Below are positions 1-7,065 of a stretch of 37,040 nucleotides of DNA, one piece after another. The notes beneath the pieces were generated by a model. The model had not been told where the DNA came from. It saw only the letters and a list, made by a program, of their open reading frames with translations, and searched no databases. Origin of the DNA: JBJHBP01 sp050485645 (lineage in GTDB: Bacteria > Pseudomonadota > Gammaproteobacteria > Steroidobacterales > Rariloculaceae); the NCBI GenBank assembly GCA_050485645.1, contig JBJHBT010000039.1:1-37040 (forward strand). Direction: 5' to 3'. The position numbers and the translations under genes were made by a program. Within the stretch, counting starts at the first letter, position 1, and the number at the start of each line of letters is the position of its first letter.

Positions 1-31
1 CGGATTATTCAGTAACAGCGACAACTTGAAC

Positions 32-155
32 GCCGGGCTTCAGGGGGGATTTCCCCTTTCTCGGGGCGGCCGCGGCCTGGGAGGGCCGCGGACGAGGCGC
101 ATGGACGCCCTTCCGCCGCCCCCGAAGAAAGGGGGATGATCCGCTGAAGCCCGGC
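32..155. repeat. Large nested inverted repeat upstream of merR
   Basis: The outer arms are a perfect 12-bp inverted match, GCCGGGCTTCAG at 32-43 against its complement at 144-155. A second, imperfect pairing lies inside them: the CCCCTTTCTCGGGGCGGC-like stretch ending at 70 against the GCCGCCCCCGAAGAAAGGGG-like stretch starting at 115. At the centre is a perfect 8-bp hairpin (70-77 with 84-91, loop TGGGAG). The whole could fold into a cruciform or a long RNA stem. It resembles a degenerate REP/MITE-type palindromic unit, but no second copy is visible in this window. No gene in it is convincing. Confidence 0.6.
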
Positions 156-216
156 CACCGCGAGGCACAACCCCGTTCATGAATACTCCGGACCGGCGGC
201 TGCTAGTATCGGCGCG

Positions 217-999
217 ATGAAGCACTCTGATAGTGAGCGTCTGACGATCGGCCAGCTGGCGCGCCTGGCGGGTGTTTCGCGTTCCATGCTGCGTTACTAC
301 GAGGAACAGGGTCTGCTCAGGCCCGTCGACCGCACCTCGGCCGGCTACAGGCTGTATTCATCCGACTCCGCCGAGACGCTGCTGTTTATCCAGCGTGCGC
401 AGCGGCTGGGGTTTTCGCTGCGGGACATACAGCTGCTGCTGGACAATGCCACGGAGAGCCGTGCCCCGGGTGAGTCTGTTACGCAAATCGCTGAGCGACG
501 CTACCTGGCACTGGAGAAGCAGCTCACCGAACTTCTGGTTCTGCGCCACGAAATGGGCGTCTTTCTTCAGGACATCAATAACCGGGCCGCCAGCAGCAGC
601 GGAACATCCGCGGATGTCTACGACAGGCTGGTACAGAGGGTCTGCGGACATGATCAGCACGAGTCGGCGGCCGGTTCCACGCTCAGCTGGTTGCTGGACC
701 TGAGCGGATGCAGGCTGGCGAGTCTCGAGCGGGATTCGGTACTCGCGGCGCTCAAGGGGCGCCATATGCACATCTGGCGCGATGGGGAAATCTATCGTGT
801 GCTGATCCCCGGCCACGATCCGGCCCTGGAACAGGCGCTGACCGCGATCGCCGGGGTCGAGGCCAACTGTCACACGCATCAGGTGCCGCAGCTGGAGAAA
901 GTGGACGAAGGCTTTCTGTTCAGTGCAACCGGTGAGCACGCTTTCCTGTTTGCCCAGTTCTTTCTGGACCTGGAAGCCGGCCCGCCAGCGAACAGCTGA
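217..999 (+). CDS. MerR-family transcriptional regulator with C-terminal extension
   Basis: This is a 260-residue MerR-family DNA-binding activator. The winged helix-turn-helix covers about residues 9-75 (LTIGQLARLAGVSRSMLRYY, then GYRLY) and is followed by the dimerisation helix (about 88-122). Family members twist an over-spaced promoter to activate it, and exactly such a promoter lies before the next gene, so regulation of the metal ATPase is likely. Two things are odd. The conserved cysteine at the start of the dimerisation helix (C79 in ZntR) is absent here (NATESR). About 130 extra residues follow, holding C143-H145-H148, C165 and C218-H219-H221 as possible metal ligands. A TAGTAT hexamer at 204-209 lies 7 bases before the ATG and no Shine-Dalgarno is visible, so the mRNA may be leaderless. 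The family is certain; the inducer is not. Confidence 0.88.
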   Translation: MKHSDSERLTIGQLARLAGVSRSMLRYYEEQGLLRPVDRTSAGYRLYSSDSAETLLFIQRAQRLGFSLRDIQLLLDNATESRAPGESVTQIAERRYLALEKQLTELLVLRHEMGVFLQDINNRAASSSGTSADVYDRLVQRVCGHDQHESAAGSTLSWLLDLSGCRLASLERDSVLAALKGRHMHIWRDGEIYRVLIPGHDPALEQALTAIAGVEANCHTHQVPQLEKVDEGFLFSATGEHAFLFAQFFLDLEAGPPANS

Positions 1000-1009
1000 A
1001 CCGGTGCCC

Positions 1010-1041
1010 TTGACCTTCAACCCTGCTTGAAGGTCTACCCT
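1010..1041 (+). promoter_or_regulatory. MerR-type operator/promoter of the metal ATPase
   Basis: A -35 TTGACC (1010-1015) and a -10 TACCCT (1036-1041) are separated by 20 bp, the elongated spacing typical of MerR-activated promoters such as PzntA. The spacer carries a perfect 9-bp dyad, GACCTTCAA (1012-1020) and TTGAAGGTC (1027-1035), with a 6-bp centre. The expected transcription start is around 1048, directly at the ATPase ATG (1049). The MerR regulator encoded just upstream is the obvious ligand. Confidence 0.85.
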
Positions 1042-1048
1042 GCGAAGC

Positions 1049-3337
1049 ATGCACAACCATGCCGGACATCGACAGGCGGATGATCACGCACAGCCGTTGC
1101 CGGAGGCCAGGCCACAGTCGCGGCGGGCATTCCGGTTTCGTATCCAGGGCATGGACTGCGGCAACTGCGCGTTGACCATCGAACAAAGTCTCAGACGCCT
1201 CGATGGCGTGAACGAGGTGCGCGTCAGCTTCGCCACCGGTTCCGTTGAAGGCCACGGCACCGCCTCCACCGCCGCGATGCGCGAACGCGTGGCTGCACTG
1301 GGCTATGCGCTCGAGGAGCCGCGTGATGTGGATGCCGATCCGGCAGCCACCCATCCCACCGGTCTCGCCGGACTTCTGCGTCACCTGTGGGCTGACACGC
1401 GGCACCGCGTCGCCCTGACCTTCTCGATCGCGGTGCTGGCGACGATACCCCTGCTGCTGGCGGACATCGGCACTGCGGCGGCGTTCGCGGTGGACACGCT
1501 GTATCTGCTGGCGATCCTCGCAGTCGGCTATCCGCTGGCGCGCCGCGGCCTGGGGTCCGTGCTTTACGCACGTCGCATCACCATCGAGCTGCTGATGACG
1601 GTTGCCGTAATCGGCGCCATCGCCATCGGCGCCACCGGCGAAGCGGTGACCGTGGTGCTGCTGTTCACGCTGGGCGAAGCGCTGGAAAGCTATGCGGCCG
1701 CGAAATCGCGCGATTCGCTGCGCTCGCTGCTGGGTCTGCGGCCGGCCACGGCCACCGTGATACGCGAGCACGGCGAGACCGACCACCGACATGTGCATCA
1801 CGACGAAGTCGCGGTCTCGGCACTGCAACCGGGTGATCGGGTGCTGGTACGTGCCGGAGAGCGGCTGCCCGCCGATGGCGTGGTGCTCGCCGGTGCCAGC
1901 GCTGTCGATGAATCGGCGATCACCGGTGAGCCGGTTCCCGTACACCGTGAGGCCGGCAATGAAGTGCACGCCGGCACGATCAACGGTCGCGGCACGCTGG
2001 AGATCCGAGTGAGTCGCAGGGCCGACGATTTCACGATCTCACAGATCGCGCGGCTGGTCGAACAGGCACAGGCGCAGCGTTCACCGGCCGAGCGCGCCGT
2101 AGACCGCTTCGCCGCCTGGTACACGCCTGCCGTGGTTGCCATCGCCGTGCTGGTCGCGACACTGCCTCCGCTGGTCTTCGGGCAGCCGTTCATGACCCAG
2201 CCGGATGGCACGACGGGCTGGTTGTATCGCGGACTGGCGCTGCTGATCATTGCTTGTCCATGCGCACTGGTGATCAGCATCCCAGTGACCGTCGTCAGCT
2301 CGCTGACGCGACTCGCGCAGCTGGGCGTCCTGGTCAAAGGCGGCGCAAGACTGGACCAGCTGGCGCGGACGAAGATCTTCGCGTTCGACAAGACCGGCAC
2401 ACTGACGCGCGGCCGACCGGTTGTCGCCGGCACGCGCGCTCTCGACTGCGCGCACCCCACCGCCCACACGGATGACTGCGCGCCCTGTGACGACCTCGTT
2501 GCCGTCGCGGCTTCCGTGGAGAGCGGCTCCGGACATCCGCTGGCGCAGGCCGTGCTCAGCGAGGCCACGCATCGCCGGCTCCAGCACCGCTATGCGCCGG
2601 CAACCGATGTCGTTGCCCATGCCGGCCGAGGGGTCAGCGGCACACTGAACGGCCGCAGAATCACTGTGGGTCAACCGGCATTGTTCACCTCAGGCGCGCA
2701 GGCCAGGATGCTGCTCGACGACGATACGGACTCACCGCATTCGCTGATGCTGGTCGGCGACGACGAGCGATTGTTCGGCGTCATTCGCGTGGAGGACGCA
2801 CTGCGCGCCTCCACCAGCGATGCGCTGGTTGAACTGAAGAAGCTGGACCCTGGTGTGCGATTCATCATGCTCACCGGCGACCGCCCGGAAGCAGCCGCGG
2901 CACTGGCCAGAAATCTGCCCCAGCTGGACGAGGTGCACGCCGGGCTGTTGCCGGACGAGAAACTGCAGGTGATCCGCGAAATGCAGGCCGGTCACGCCCA
3001 GGTCGCGATGATCGGCGATGGCATCAACGACGCACCGGCCCTGGCCGCCGCCGACCTCGGCATTGCGATGGGCGGCGCGGGTTCGGATGAGGCGATGGAG
3101 ATCGCCGACGTGGTGCTGATGCAGGATGACCTGCGACATCTGCCGCTGGCCCTGCGACTCAGCCGCAGGTCGGCACGCATCGTGCGTGAGAACATCGCGC
3201 TGAGTCTGGGACTGAAACTGGTATTCGTGGCGCTGGCGATACCCGGCCTGGCGACCCTGTGGATGGCGGTCCTGGCCGATGTGGGCGCCACGCTGCTGGT
3301 GACGCTGAACGGCATGCGGATGCTGCGCGCGCGCTGA
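1049..3337 (+). CDS. zntA: Heavy-metal translocating P1B-type ATPase (Zn/Cd/Pb class)
   Basis: A 762-residue ATP-driven inner-membrane pump that exports divalent soft metals. It has an N-terminal HMA metal-binding domain with GMDCGNC (C37, C40), the actuator motif TGE (292-294), the membrane metal site CPC (403-405), the phosphorylation motif DKTGTLT (D447), SGHP (about 494-497), TGDRP (609-613) and GDGIND (656-661). The last membrane helix has the ADVGATLLVT motif with D744, matching the essential Asp of ZntA (P1B-2 class), so Zn/Cd/Pb is preferred over Cu. Unusual additions are a His-rich stretch in the actuator domain (about 241-251) and a Cys/His insert after the P motif (C467, C477-x-x-C480). 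The ATG sits at the predicted transcription start, implying a leaderless message; no alternative start fits the HMA domain. The gene symbol is assigned by class and context. Confidence 0.93.
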   Translation: MHNHAGHRQADDHAQPLPEARPQSRRAFRFRIQGMDCGNCALTIEQSLRRLDGVNEVRVSFATGSVEGHGTASTAAMRERVAALGYALEEPRDVDADPAATHPTGLAGLLRHLWADTRHRVALTFSIAVLATIPLLLADIGTAAAFAVDTLYLLAILAVGYPLARRGLGSVLYARRITIELLMTVAVIGAIAIGATGEAVTVVLLFTLGEALESYAAAKSRDSLRSLLGLRPATATVIREHGETDHRHVHHDEVAVSALQPGDRVLVRAGERLPADGVVLAGASAVDESAITGEPVPVHREAGNEVHAGTINGRGTLEIRVSRRADDFTISQIARLVEQAQAQRSPAERAVDRFAAWYTPAVVAIAVLVATLPPLVFGQPFMTQPDGTTGWLYRGLALLIIACPCALVISIPVTVVSSLTRLAQLGVLVKGGARLDQLARTKIFAFDKTGTLTRGRPVVAGTRALDCAHPTAHTDDCAPCDDLVAVAASVESGSGHPLAQAVLSEATHRRLQHRYAPATDVVAHAGRGVSGTLNGRRITVGQPALFTSGAQARMLLDDDTDSPHSLMLVGDDERLFGVIRVEDALRASTSDALVELKKLDPGVRFIMLTGDRPEAAAALARNLPQLDEVHAGLLPDEKLQVIREMQAGHAQVAMIGDGINDAPALAAADLGIAMGGAGSDEAMEIADVVLMQDDLRHLPLALRLSRRSARIVRENIALSLGLKLVFVALAIPGLATLWMAVLADVGATLLVTLNGMRMLRAR

Positions 3338-3389
3338 GCGCAGTCGGCCGCCACTGATTGGCAGGCGGCAGGCGGCCTTGCCGGCATGA

Positions 3390-3405
3390 CTGTTTATACG
3401 TACAG
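3390..3405 (+). promoter_or_regulatory. LexA (SOS) box
   Basis: The site reads CTGT, then TTATACGT, then ACAG, an exact match to the gammaproteobacterial LexA consensus CTGT-N8-ACAG with an AT-rich centre. It overlaps a plausible promoter (TTGCCG at 3378-3383, 17 bp, TACAGT at 3401-3406) and ends 7 bases before the ATG at 3413. The orthologue PA0069 belongs to the Pseudomonas aeruginosa LexA regulon, which supports function. Damage-inducible expression of the next gene is inferred. Confidence 0.75.
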
Positions 3406-3412
3406 TTCAACC

Positions 3413-4498
3413 ATGCCGCAACACCCGGACGGAAAACCACTCCCCGGTCGTGGCGCGACCATCAATCCGCAAGGACGATTCGCCACACAATCGCGCACCC
3501 GCGAGGACGACGGCTGGGACAGCCTCGAGGAGCCGCTGCCACCGCTGCGCACCACGGTTCAGCCTGATCACGCACGATCCATCATCGCTCACAACAGCTC
3601 GCCGGATCTTCCGTTCTCGCAATCGATCAATCCGTACCAGGGCTGTGAGCACGGCTGCATCTACTGCTACGCCCGTCCGAGCCACGCCTACCTGGATCTC
3701 TCCCCCGGCCTGGATTTCGAAACACGGCTGTTCTACAAGGCTGACGCGGCGAATCTACTGCGCAGGGCGCTTTCCCGACGCAGCTATCAGTGCAGTCCGA
3801 TCGCCCTGGGTACCAATACCGATCCTTACCAGCCCGTCGAGCGTGAGTATCGCGTAATGCGTTCCATCATCGAGGTGCTGTACGAGTTCCGACATCCGAT
3901 GAGCATCATCACCAAGGGCACGCTGGTGCTGCGCGATCTGGATCTGCTTCAGCCCATGGCCGAGGCAGGTCTGGTGCAGGTGATGATTTCGATCACCAGT
4001 CTGGACGCGGCCGTCAAACGCACGCTGGAACCGCGCGCGGCCGGCCCCGCCGCACGGCTGAAGGCGGTACGACATCTGAACGATGCAGGCGTCCCCACGG
4101 GCGTGATGGTTGCGCCGGTGATTCCCGCCATCACCGATCACGAGATCGAGGCGATCGTCGAATCAGCCGCCCTGCACGGCGCGACCGACGCCGCGTTCAC
4201 GATGGTTCGACTGCCCCACGAGGTCGCACCGCTGTTTCGCGCCTGGCTGGATGCGCACTATCCACAGCGTGCCGCGCACGTGATGAGCCTGGTTCAGCAG
4301 ATGCGCGGCGGGCGCGACAACGATGCACGGTTCGGCAGTCGCATGCGCGGCGAGGGCCCGTATGCGACGCTGATTGCACAACGATTCCGTGCCGCCTGCC
4401 GCCGCCACGGCCTGCCGCGGCCGGAATCGTCGGCGCTGCGCACGGATCTGTTCGCGACACCGTCGGCGGCTGGTGATCAGCTCGATCTGTTCGCGTGA
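3413..4498 (+). CDS. PA0069-family radical SAM protein, SOS-controlled
   Basis: A 361-residue radical SAM enzyme of the SplB-like group (COG1533). The CxxxCxYC-type cluster motif GCEHGCIYCYARPSH (C78, C82, C85 from this start) binds the 4Fe-4S cluster that cleaves S-adenosylmethionine. The preceding SINPYQ and the following SPGLDFETRLFYK are hallmarks of the PA0069 family. The substrate is unknown; similarity to spore photoproduct lyase suggests, but does not prove, DNA repair. An in-frame ATG at 3386 would place the LexA box inside the coding sequence, so the ATG at 3413 is preferred. No clear Shine-Dalgarno is present and the predicted transcription start is at or near the ATG. Confidence 0.9.
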   Translation: MPQHPDGKPLPGRGATINPQGRFATQSRTREDDGWDSLEEPLPPLRTTVQPDHARSIIAHNSSPDLPFSQSINPYQGCEHGCIYCYARPSHAYLDLSPGLDFETRLFYKADAANLLRRALSRRSYQCSPIALGTNTDPYQPVEREYRVMRSIIEVLYEFRHPMSIITKGTLVLRDLDLLQPMAEAGLVQVMISITSLDAAVKRTLEPRAAGPAARLKAVRHLNDAGVPTGVMVAPVIPAITDHEIEAIVESAALHGATDAAFTMVRLPHEVAPLFRAWLDAHYPQRAAHVMSLVQQMRGGRDNDARFGSRMRGEGPYATLIAQRFRAACRRHGLPRPESSALRTDLFATPSAAGDQLDLFA

Positions 4499-4505
4499 TG
4501 CCGCG

Positions 4506-4543
4506 CTGATGCCGAAAAAAAGGCTGCGCGGCGGCGGCATCAG
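4506..4543 (+). terminator. Hairpin after radical SAM gene
   Basis: A 9-bp inverted repeat (CTGATGCCG at 4506-4514, CGGCATCAG at 4535-4543) begins 7 bases after the stop codon. No U-tract follows, and an A7 run lies in the loop, so this may be a non-canonical terminator or simply a 3'-end stabiliser. Confidence 0.35.
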
Positions 4544-4630
4544 GCCGCCAGGAGCCCTCCAGCCCGGCAAACGGGCACCCGCATCCGGCGATGTGGCCAG
4601 GGTTGCCGCGGTGGCCGGCAGCCATTCGAT

Positions 4631-4659
4631 TTGCCGCCGGCCACCCGAGCTGCTAGATT
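4631..4659 (+). promoter_or_regulatory. Promoter of tRNA-Ser
   Basis: TTGCCG (4631-4636), a 17-bp spacer and TAGATT (4654-4659) lie 7 bases upstream of the tRNA. Transcription would start essentially at the mature 5' end. Confidence 0.55.
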
Positions 4660-4666
4660 CGCGCGC

Positions 4667-4756
4667 GGAGGGATGCCGGAGTGGTCGAACGGGCTTGACT
4701 CGAAATCAAGTGTACGGTTTACCGTACCGTGGGTTCGAATCCCACTCCCTCCGCCA
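4667..4756 (+). tRNA. tRNA-Ser (anticodon CGA)
   Basis: The acceptor stem GGAGGGA (4667-4673) pairs with TCCCTCC (4746-4752), followed by discriminator G and an encoded CCA. The anticodon stem CTTGA/TCAAG encloses the loop CTCGAAA with anticodon CGA (4701-4703), reading UCG. The long variable arm (about 4711-4727, GTACGG/CCGTAC stem) is the class II feature expected of serine tRNA, and the GGTTCGAAT T-loop is present. No integrase or attachment duplication is seen next to it. Confidence 0.97.
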
Positions 4757-4822
4757 CGTTACTGCCATTCGCCATGGCAGCCAACACCTGAAACCGACCA
4801 CCGCAACGATCGGCCACGCATG

Positions 4823-5101
4823 TCAGCGCTGTTTGCGCCTGACATCGGCCAGCAGCACCGGCTGCGACTCGAGATCCTCCAGCACGAGCCCCAGCGAATG
4901 GTCGACGGCCACGCTGGCCGTATGTGAGCTTTTCGCCTCTCCCGCACCGTTCCGATCAAGCTGGACCTGGAACACCGTGAACGGATACTCCGTCATGTCG
5001 GCTTCGATGCCGTGGTCCCACCACAGCCAGGCCCTGCGGTCGGCTACCAGAATGAGGGTCTCGACGCCGCCGAATGCCGGCACGCGGTAGGCGTAGCTCA
5101 A
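4823..5101 (-). CDS. Hypothetical protein, possibly frameshifted at its 5' end
   Basis: An ORF of 92 residues with a natural composition (for example WLWWDHG, TEYPFTVFQVQLD), starting at a TTG at 5101. It is not recognised. Reading upstream, the next frame offers ATG at 5151 followed by MFAVYRREGGP, and that runs naturally into GGATYPLSYAYRVP of this frame if one base were added near 5119. The gene may therefore be a roughly 110-residue protein with a single-base deletion, either a pseudogene or a sequencing error. It is convergent with the tRNA and divergent from the binding-protein gene at 5235. No domain, signal peptide or membrane segment is seen. Confidence 0.45.
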   Translation of the reverse strand: MSYAYRVPAFGGVETLILVADRRAWLWWDHGIEADMTEYPFTVFQVQLDRNGAGEAKSSHTASVAVDHSLGLVLEDLESQPVLLADVRRKQR

Positions 5102-5234
5102 CGGGTAGGTGGCACCGCCGGGCCACCCTCACGCCTGTAGACCGCAAACATGCCGCCCGGGTTCACGATCGCGCGTCAGCGTGTAAAGTACGCCCGGAAA
5201 CGGCGCATCAGCCGCCAGCATCGGGAGACCGGCC

Positions 5235-5936
5235 TTGACCGAACAGCCACTGAGAATCCTGTCATCCATGGCAACGCGCGGCATGCTGAGAAGTCTCGCC
5301 GCACGGTATCGGCAGGCCACCGGTGTGCCCGTCGTCGCCGAGGCCGGCGGCGGCGTGGATGTGGCGAAACGGGTGCAGGACGGCGAGGTCGTTGATGTCG
5401 TCGTGCTGGCCGACAGGGCGATCGAACGACTGATGTCCGAAGGCGGCCTGCTGCCTGGTACGCGCCAGGACATCGCCGACTCGCCGATTGCGATCGCAGT
5501 AAGCAGCGCAGCCATCCCGCCCGACATTCACGACGAGGACGCGGTGCGGCGGGCCGTGCAGGATGCAGGTTCGCTGAGCTACTCCACCGGCCCGAGTGGC
5601 GTCTGGCTTGAACAGACATTCGAGCGCTGGGGCATGCTGGACGAACTGCGTCCCCGCATTGTCGTGCCGCCGCCAGGCGTGCCGGTGGCGCGGATGGTGG
5701 CTGAGGGACGCGCGCAGCTGGGATTCCAGCAACTCAGCGAACTGATGAACCAGCCCGGGGTTGCTGTCGCGGGCCTGCTGCCCGACGACATCCAACTCGT
5801 GACCACCTTTGCCGGAGCGATCGCCGCCAGCTGCGCACGGCGCGACGACGCCGCGCGGCTGCTGGACTTTCTGGCCTCCGATGAGGTCGCGGATGAGAAG
5901 CTCGCCTTCGGTCTGCGCTCACCTGCCGCCGCCTGA
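5235..5936 (+). CDS. ModA-like substrate-binding domain protein without signal peptide
   Basis: A 233-residue protein with the type 2 periplasmic-binding fold seen in molybdate-binding ModA relatives. Features are LRILSSMATRGMLRSLAARY at the start, DVVVLADRAIERL, YSTGPSGVWLEQTFERWGM (ligand-loop serine/glycine) and GFQQLSEL. The start is TTG at 5235 with GGGAG (5223-5227) 7 bases upstream. No signal peptide or lipobox is visible and no ABC permease or ATPase is adjacent, so a cytoplasmic ligand sensor or an orphan relative is more likely than a transporter subunit. It lies 48 bp before the flavin-dependent oxidoreductase gene in the same direction and may be co-transcribed. The ligand is unknown. 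Confidence 0.75.
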   Translation: MTEQPLRILSSMATRGMLRSLAARYRQATGVPVVAEAGGGVDVAKRVQDGEVVDVVVLADRAIERLMSEGGLLPGTRQDIADSPIAIAVSSAAIPPDIHDEDAVRRAVQDAGSLSYSTGPSGVWLEQTFERWGMLDELRPRIVVPPPGVPVARMVAEGRAQLGFQQLSELMNQPGVAVAGLLPDDIQLVTTFAGAIAASCARRDDAARLLDFLASDEVADEKLAFGLRSPAAA

Positions 5937-5984
5937 GCGCCGGGTCTGCGCAGCGATGTCCATCTCCGGCCCGCGGACAGCGAC

Positions 5985-6998
5985 ATGAAGTTCGGCATCT
6001 TCGATCATATGGACAGCACCGGCCTGCCGCCGGCTCGGCAGTACGCCGAACGACTGCAGCTGATCGACGCCTACGACAGGCACGGATTCCACGCCTATCA
6101 TCTGGCCGAACACCACGGCACGCCACTGGGACTGACACCGTCACCGGGCATCTATCTCGCGGCTGTTGCGGCGCGCACCAGCCGGTTGCGATTCGGTCCG
6201 CTGGTGTACACGCTGCCGCTCTATCATCCGCTGCGACTGATCGATGAAATCTGCATGCTCGATCAACTCAGCGGCGGACGGCTGGAGCTGGGTGTGGGGC
6301 GCGGGGTGTCACCGATCGAGGTCGGCTTCTTCGGCGTGGATCCGGCCGCCGGCACAAGACAGTTCCCGGAAGCCCTGCGCGTGATACTGCGGGGACTGAC
6401 ATCGTCAACGCTGTCGTTCGAAGGCGAGTTCTATCATTTCACCGACGTGCCCATCGTGCTCAGCCCGGTGCAGAAGCCGCATCCGCCGCTGTGGTATGGA
6501 CTGGCCCGCAGCGAGACCACGCACTGGGCGGCCAGGGAAGGCGCGAATATGGTCACCTTCGTGCCCACCGCACCGGCGCGCGCGATTGTGCAGCGCTTCA
6601 TCGAGGAATGGGCGGGTTGCGGACGTTCCCCGGATGAGCTGCCTCTGATTGGCATTCAGCGTCATGTGGTACTGGCGCCCACGGAAGCCGAAGCGCTGGG
6701 CACGGCCGAGCGTGCCTACCGACGATGGATCGCGCACATGCGTCTGCTGTGGGATCGATACGGCCGCGAATTCACATTGCCGCTGCCGCCCGTGATCGGA
6801 CCGATGCTCGATGCCGGCAGTGCGTTTGCCGGCACGCCGGAGGCGTTTGTCGAGTTCGTAGCGGCGGAAATCGCCACCACCGGTGCCAACTACTTCGTCT
6901 GCGATGTCGCCTTCGGCGACCAGACGCTGGATGAGGCCATGCAGACCACGGAACTGCTGGGCAGCAGCGTCCTGCCGCGGTTCACCTCCCGGGAGTGA
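5985..6998 (+). CDS. LLM-class flavin-dependent oxidoreductase
   Basis: A 337-residue bacterial-luciferase-like monooxygenase with a TIM-barrel fold. It uses reduced FMN or F420 supplied by a partner and inserts oxygen into, or hydride-transfers on, small organics. Signatures are MKFGIFDHMD at the N terminus, AYHLAEHHGTPLGLTPSP, YHPLRLIDEICMLDQLSGGRLELGVGRG and PLWYGLARSE. The length is normal for the single-subunit branch. The substrate cannot be read from sequence. It follows the binding-fold gene and converges on the DASS transporter gene, with 67 bp between the two stops. Confidence 0.87.
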   Translation: MKFGIFDHMDSTGLPPARQYAERLQLIDAYDRHGFHAYHLAEHHGTPLGLTPSPGIYLAAVAARTSRLRFGPLVYTLPLYHPLRLIDEICMLDQLSGGRLELGVGRGVSPIEVGFFGVDPAAGTRQFPEALRVILRGLTSSTLSFEGEFYHFTDVPIVLSPVQKPHPPLWYGLARSETTHWAAREGANMVTFVPTAPARAIVQRFIEEWAGCGRSPDELPLIGIQRHVVLAPTEAEALGTAERAYRRWIAHMRLLWDRYGREFTLPLPPVIGPMLDAGSAFAGTPEAFVEFVAAEIATTGANYFVCDVAFGDQTLDEAMQTTELLGSSVLPRFTSRE

Positions 6999-7065
6999 CC
7001 GCAACGGCTTTCATCGGGATGACCGCCCGCGGCGGCGCCGGCCGCACGGACGGTGAACGGCTGCA

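Noticed and set aside
4667..4756. tRNA-Ser as an integration site for an island
   Set aside because: No duplicated tRNA 3' end and no integrase are found in the window; flanking genes look native.
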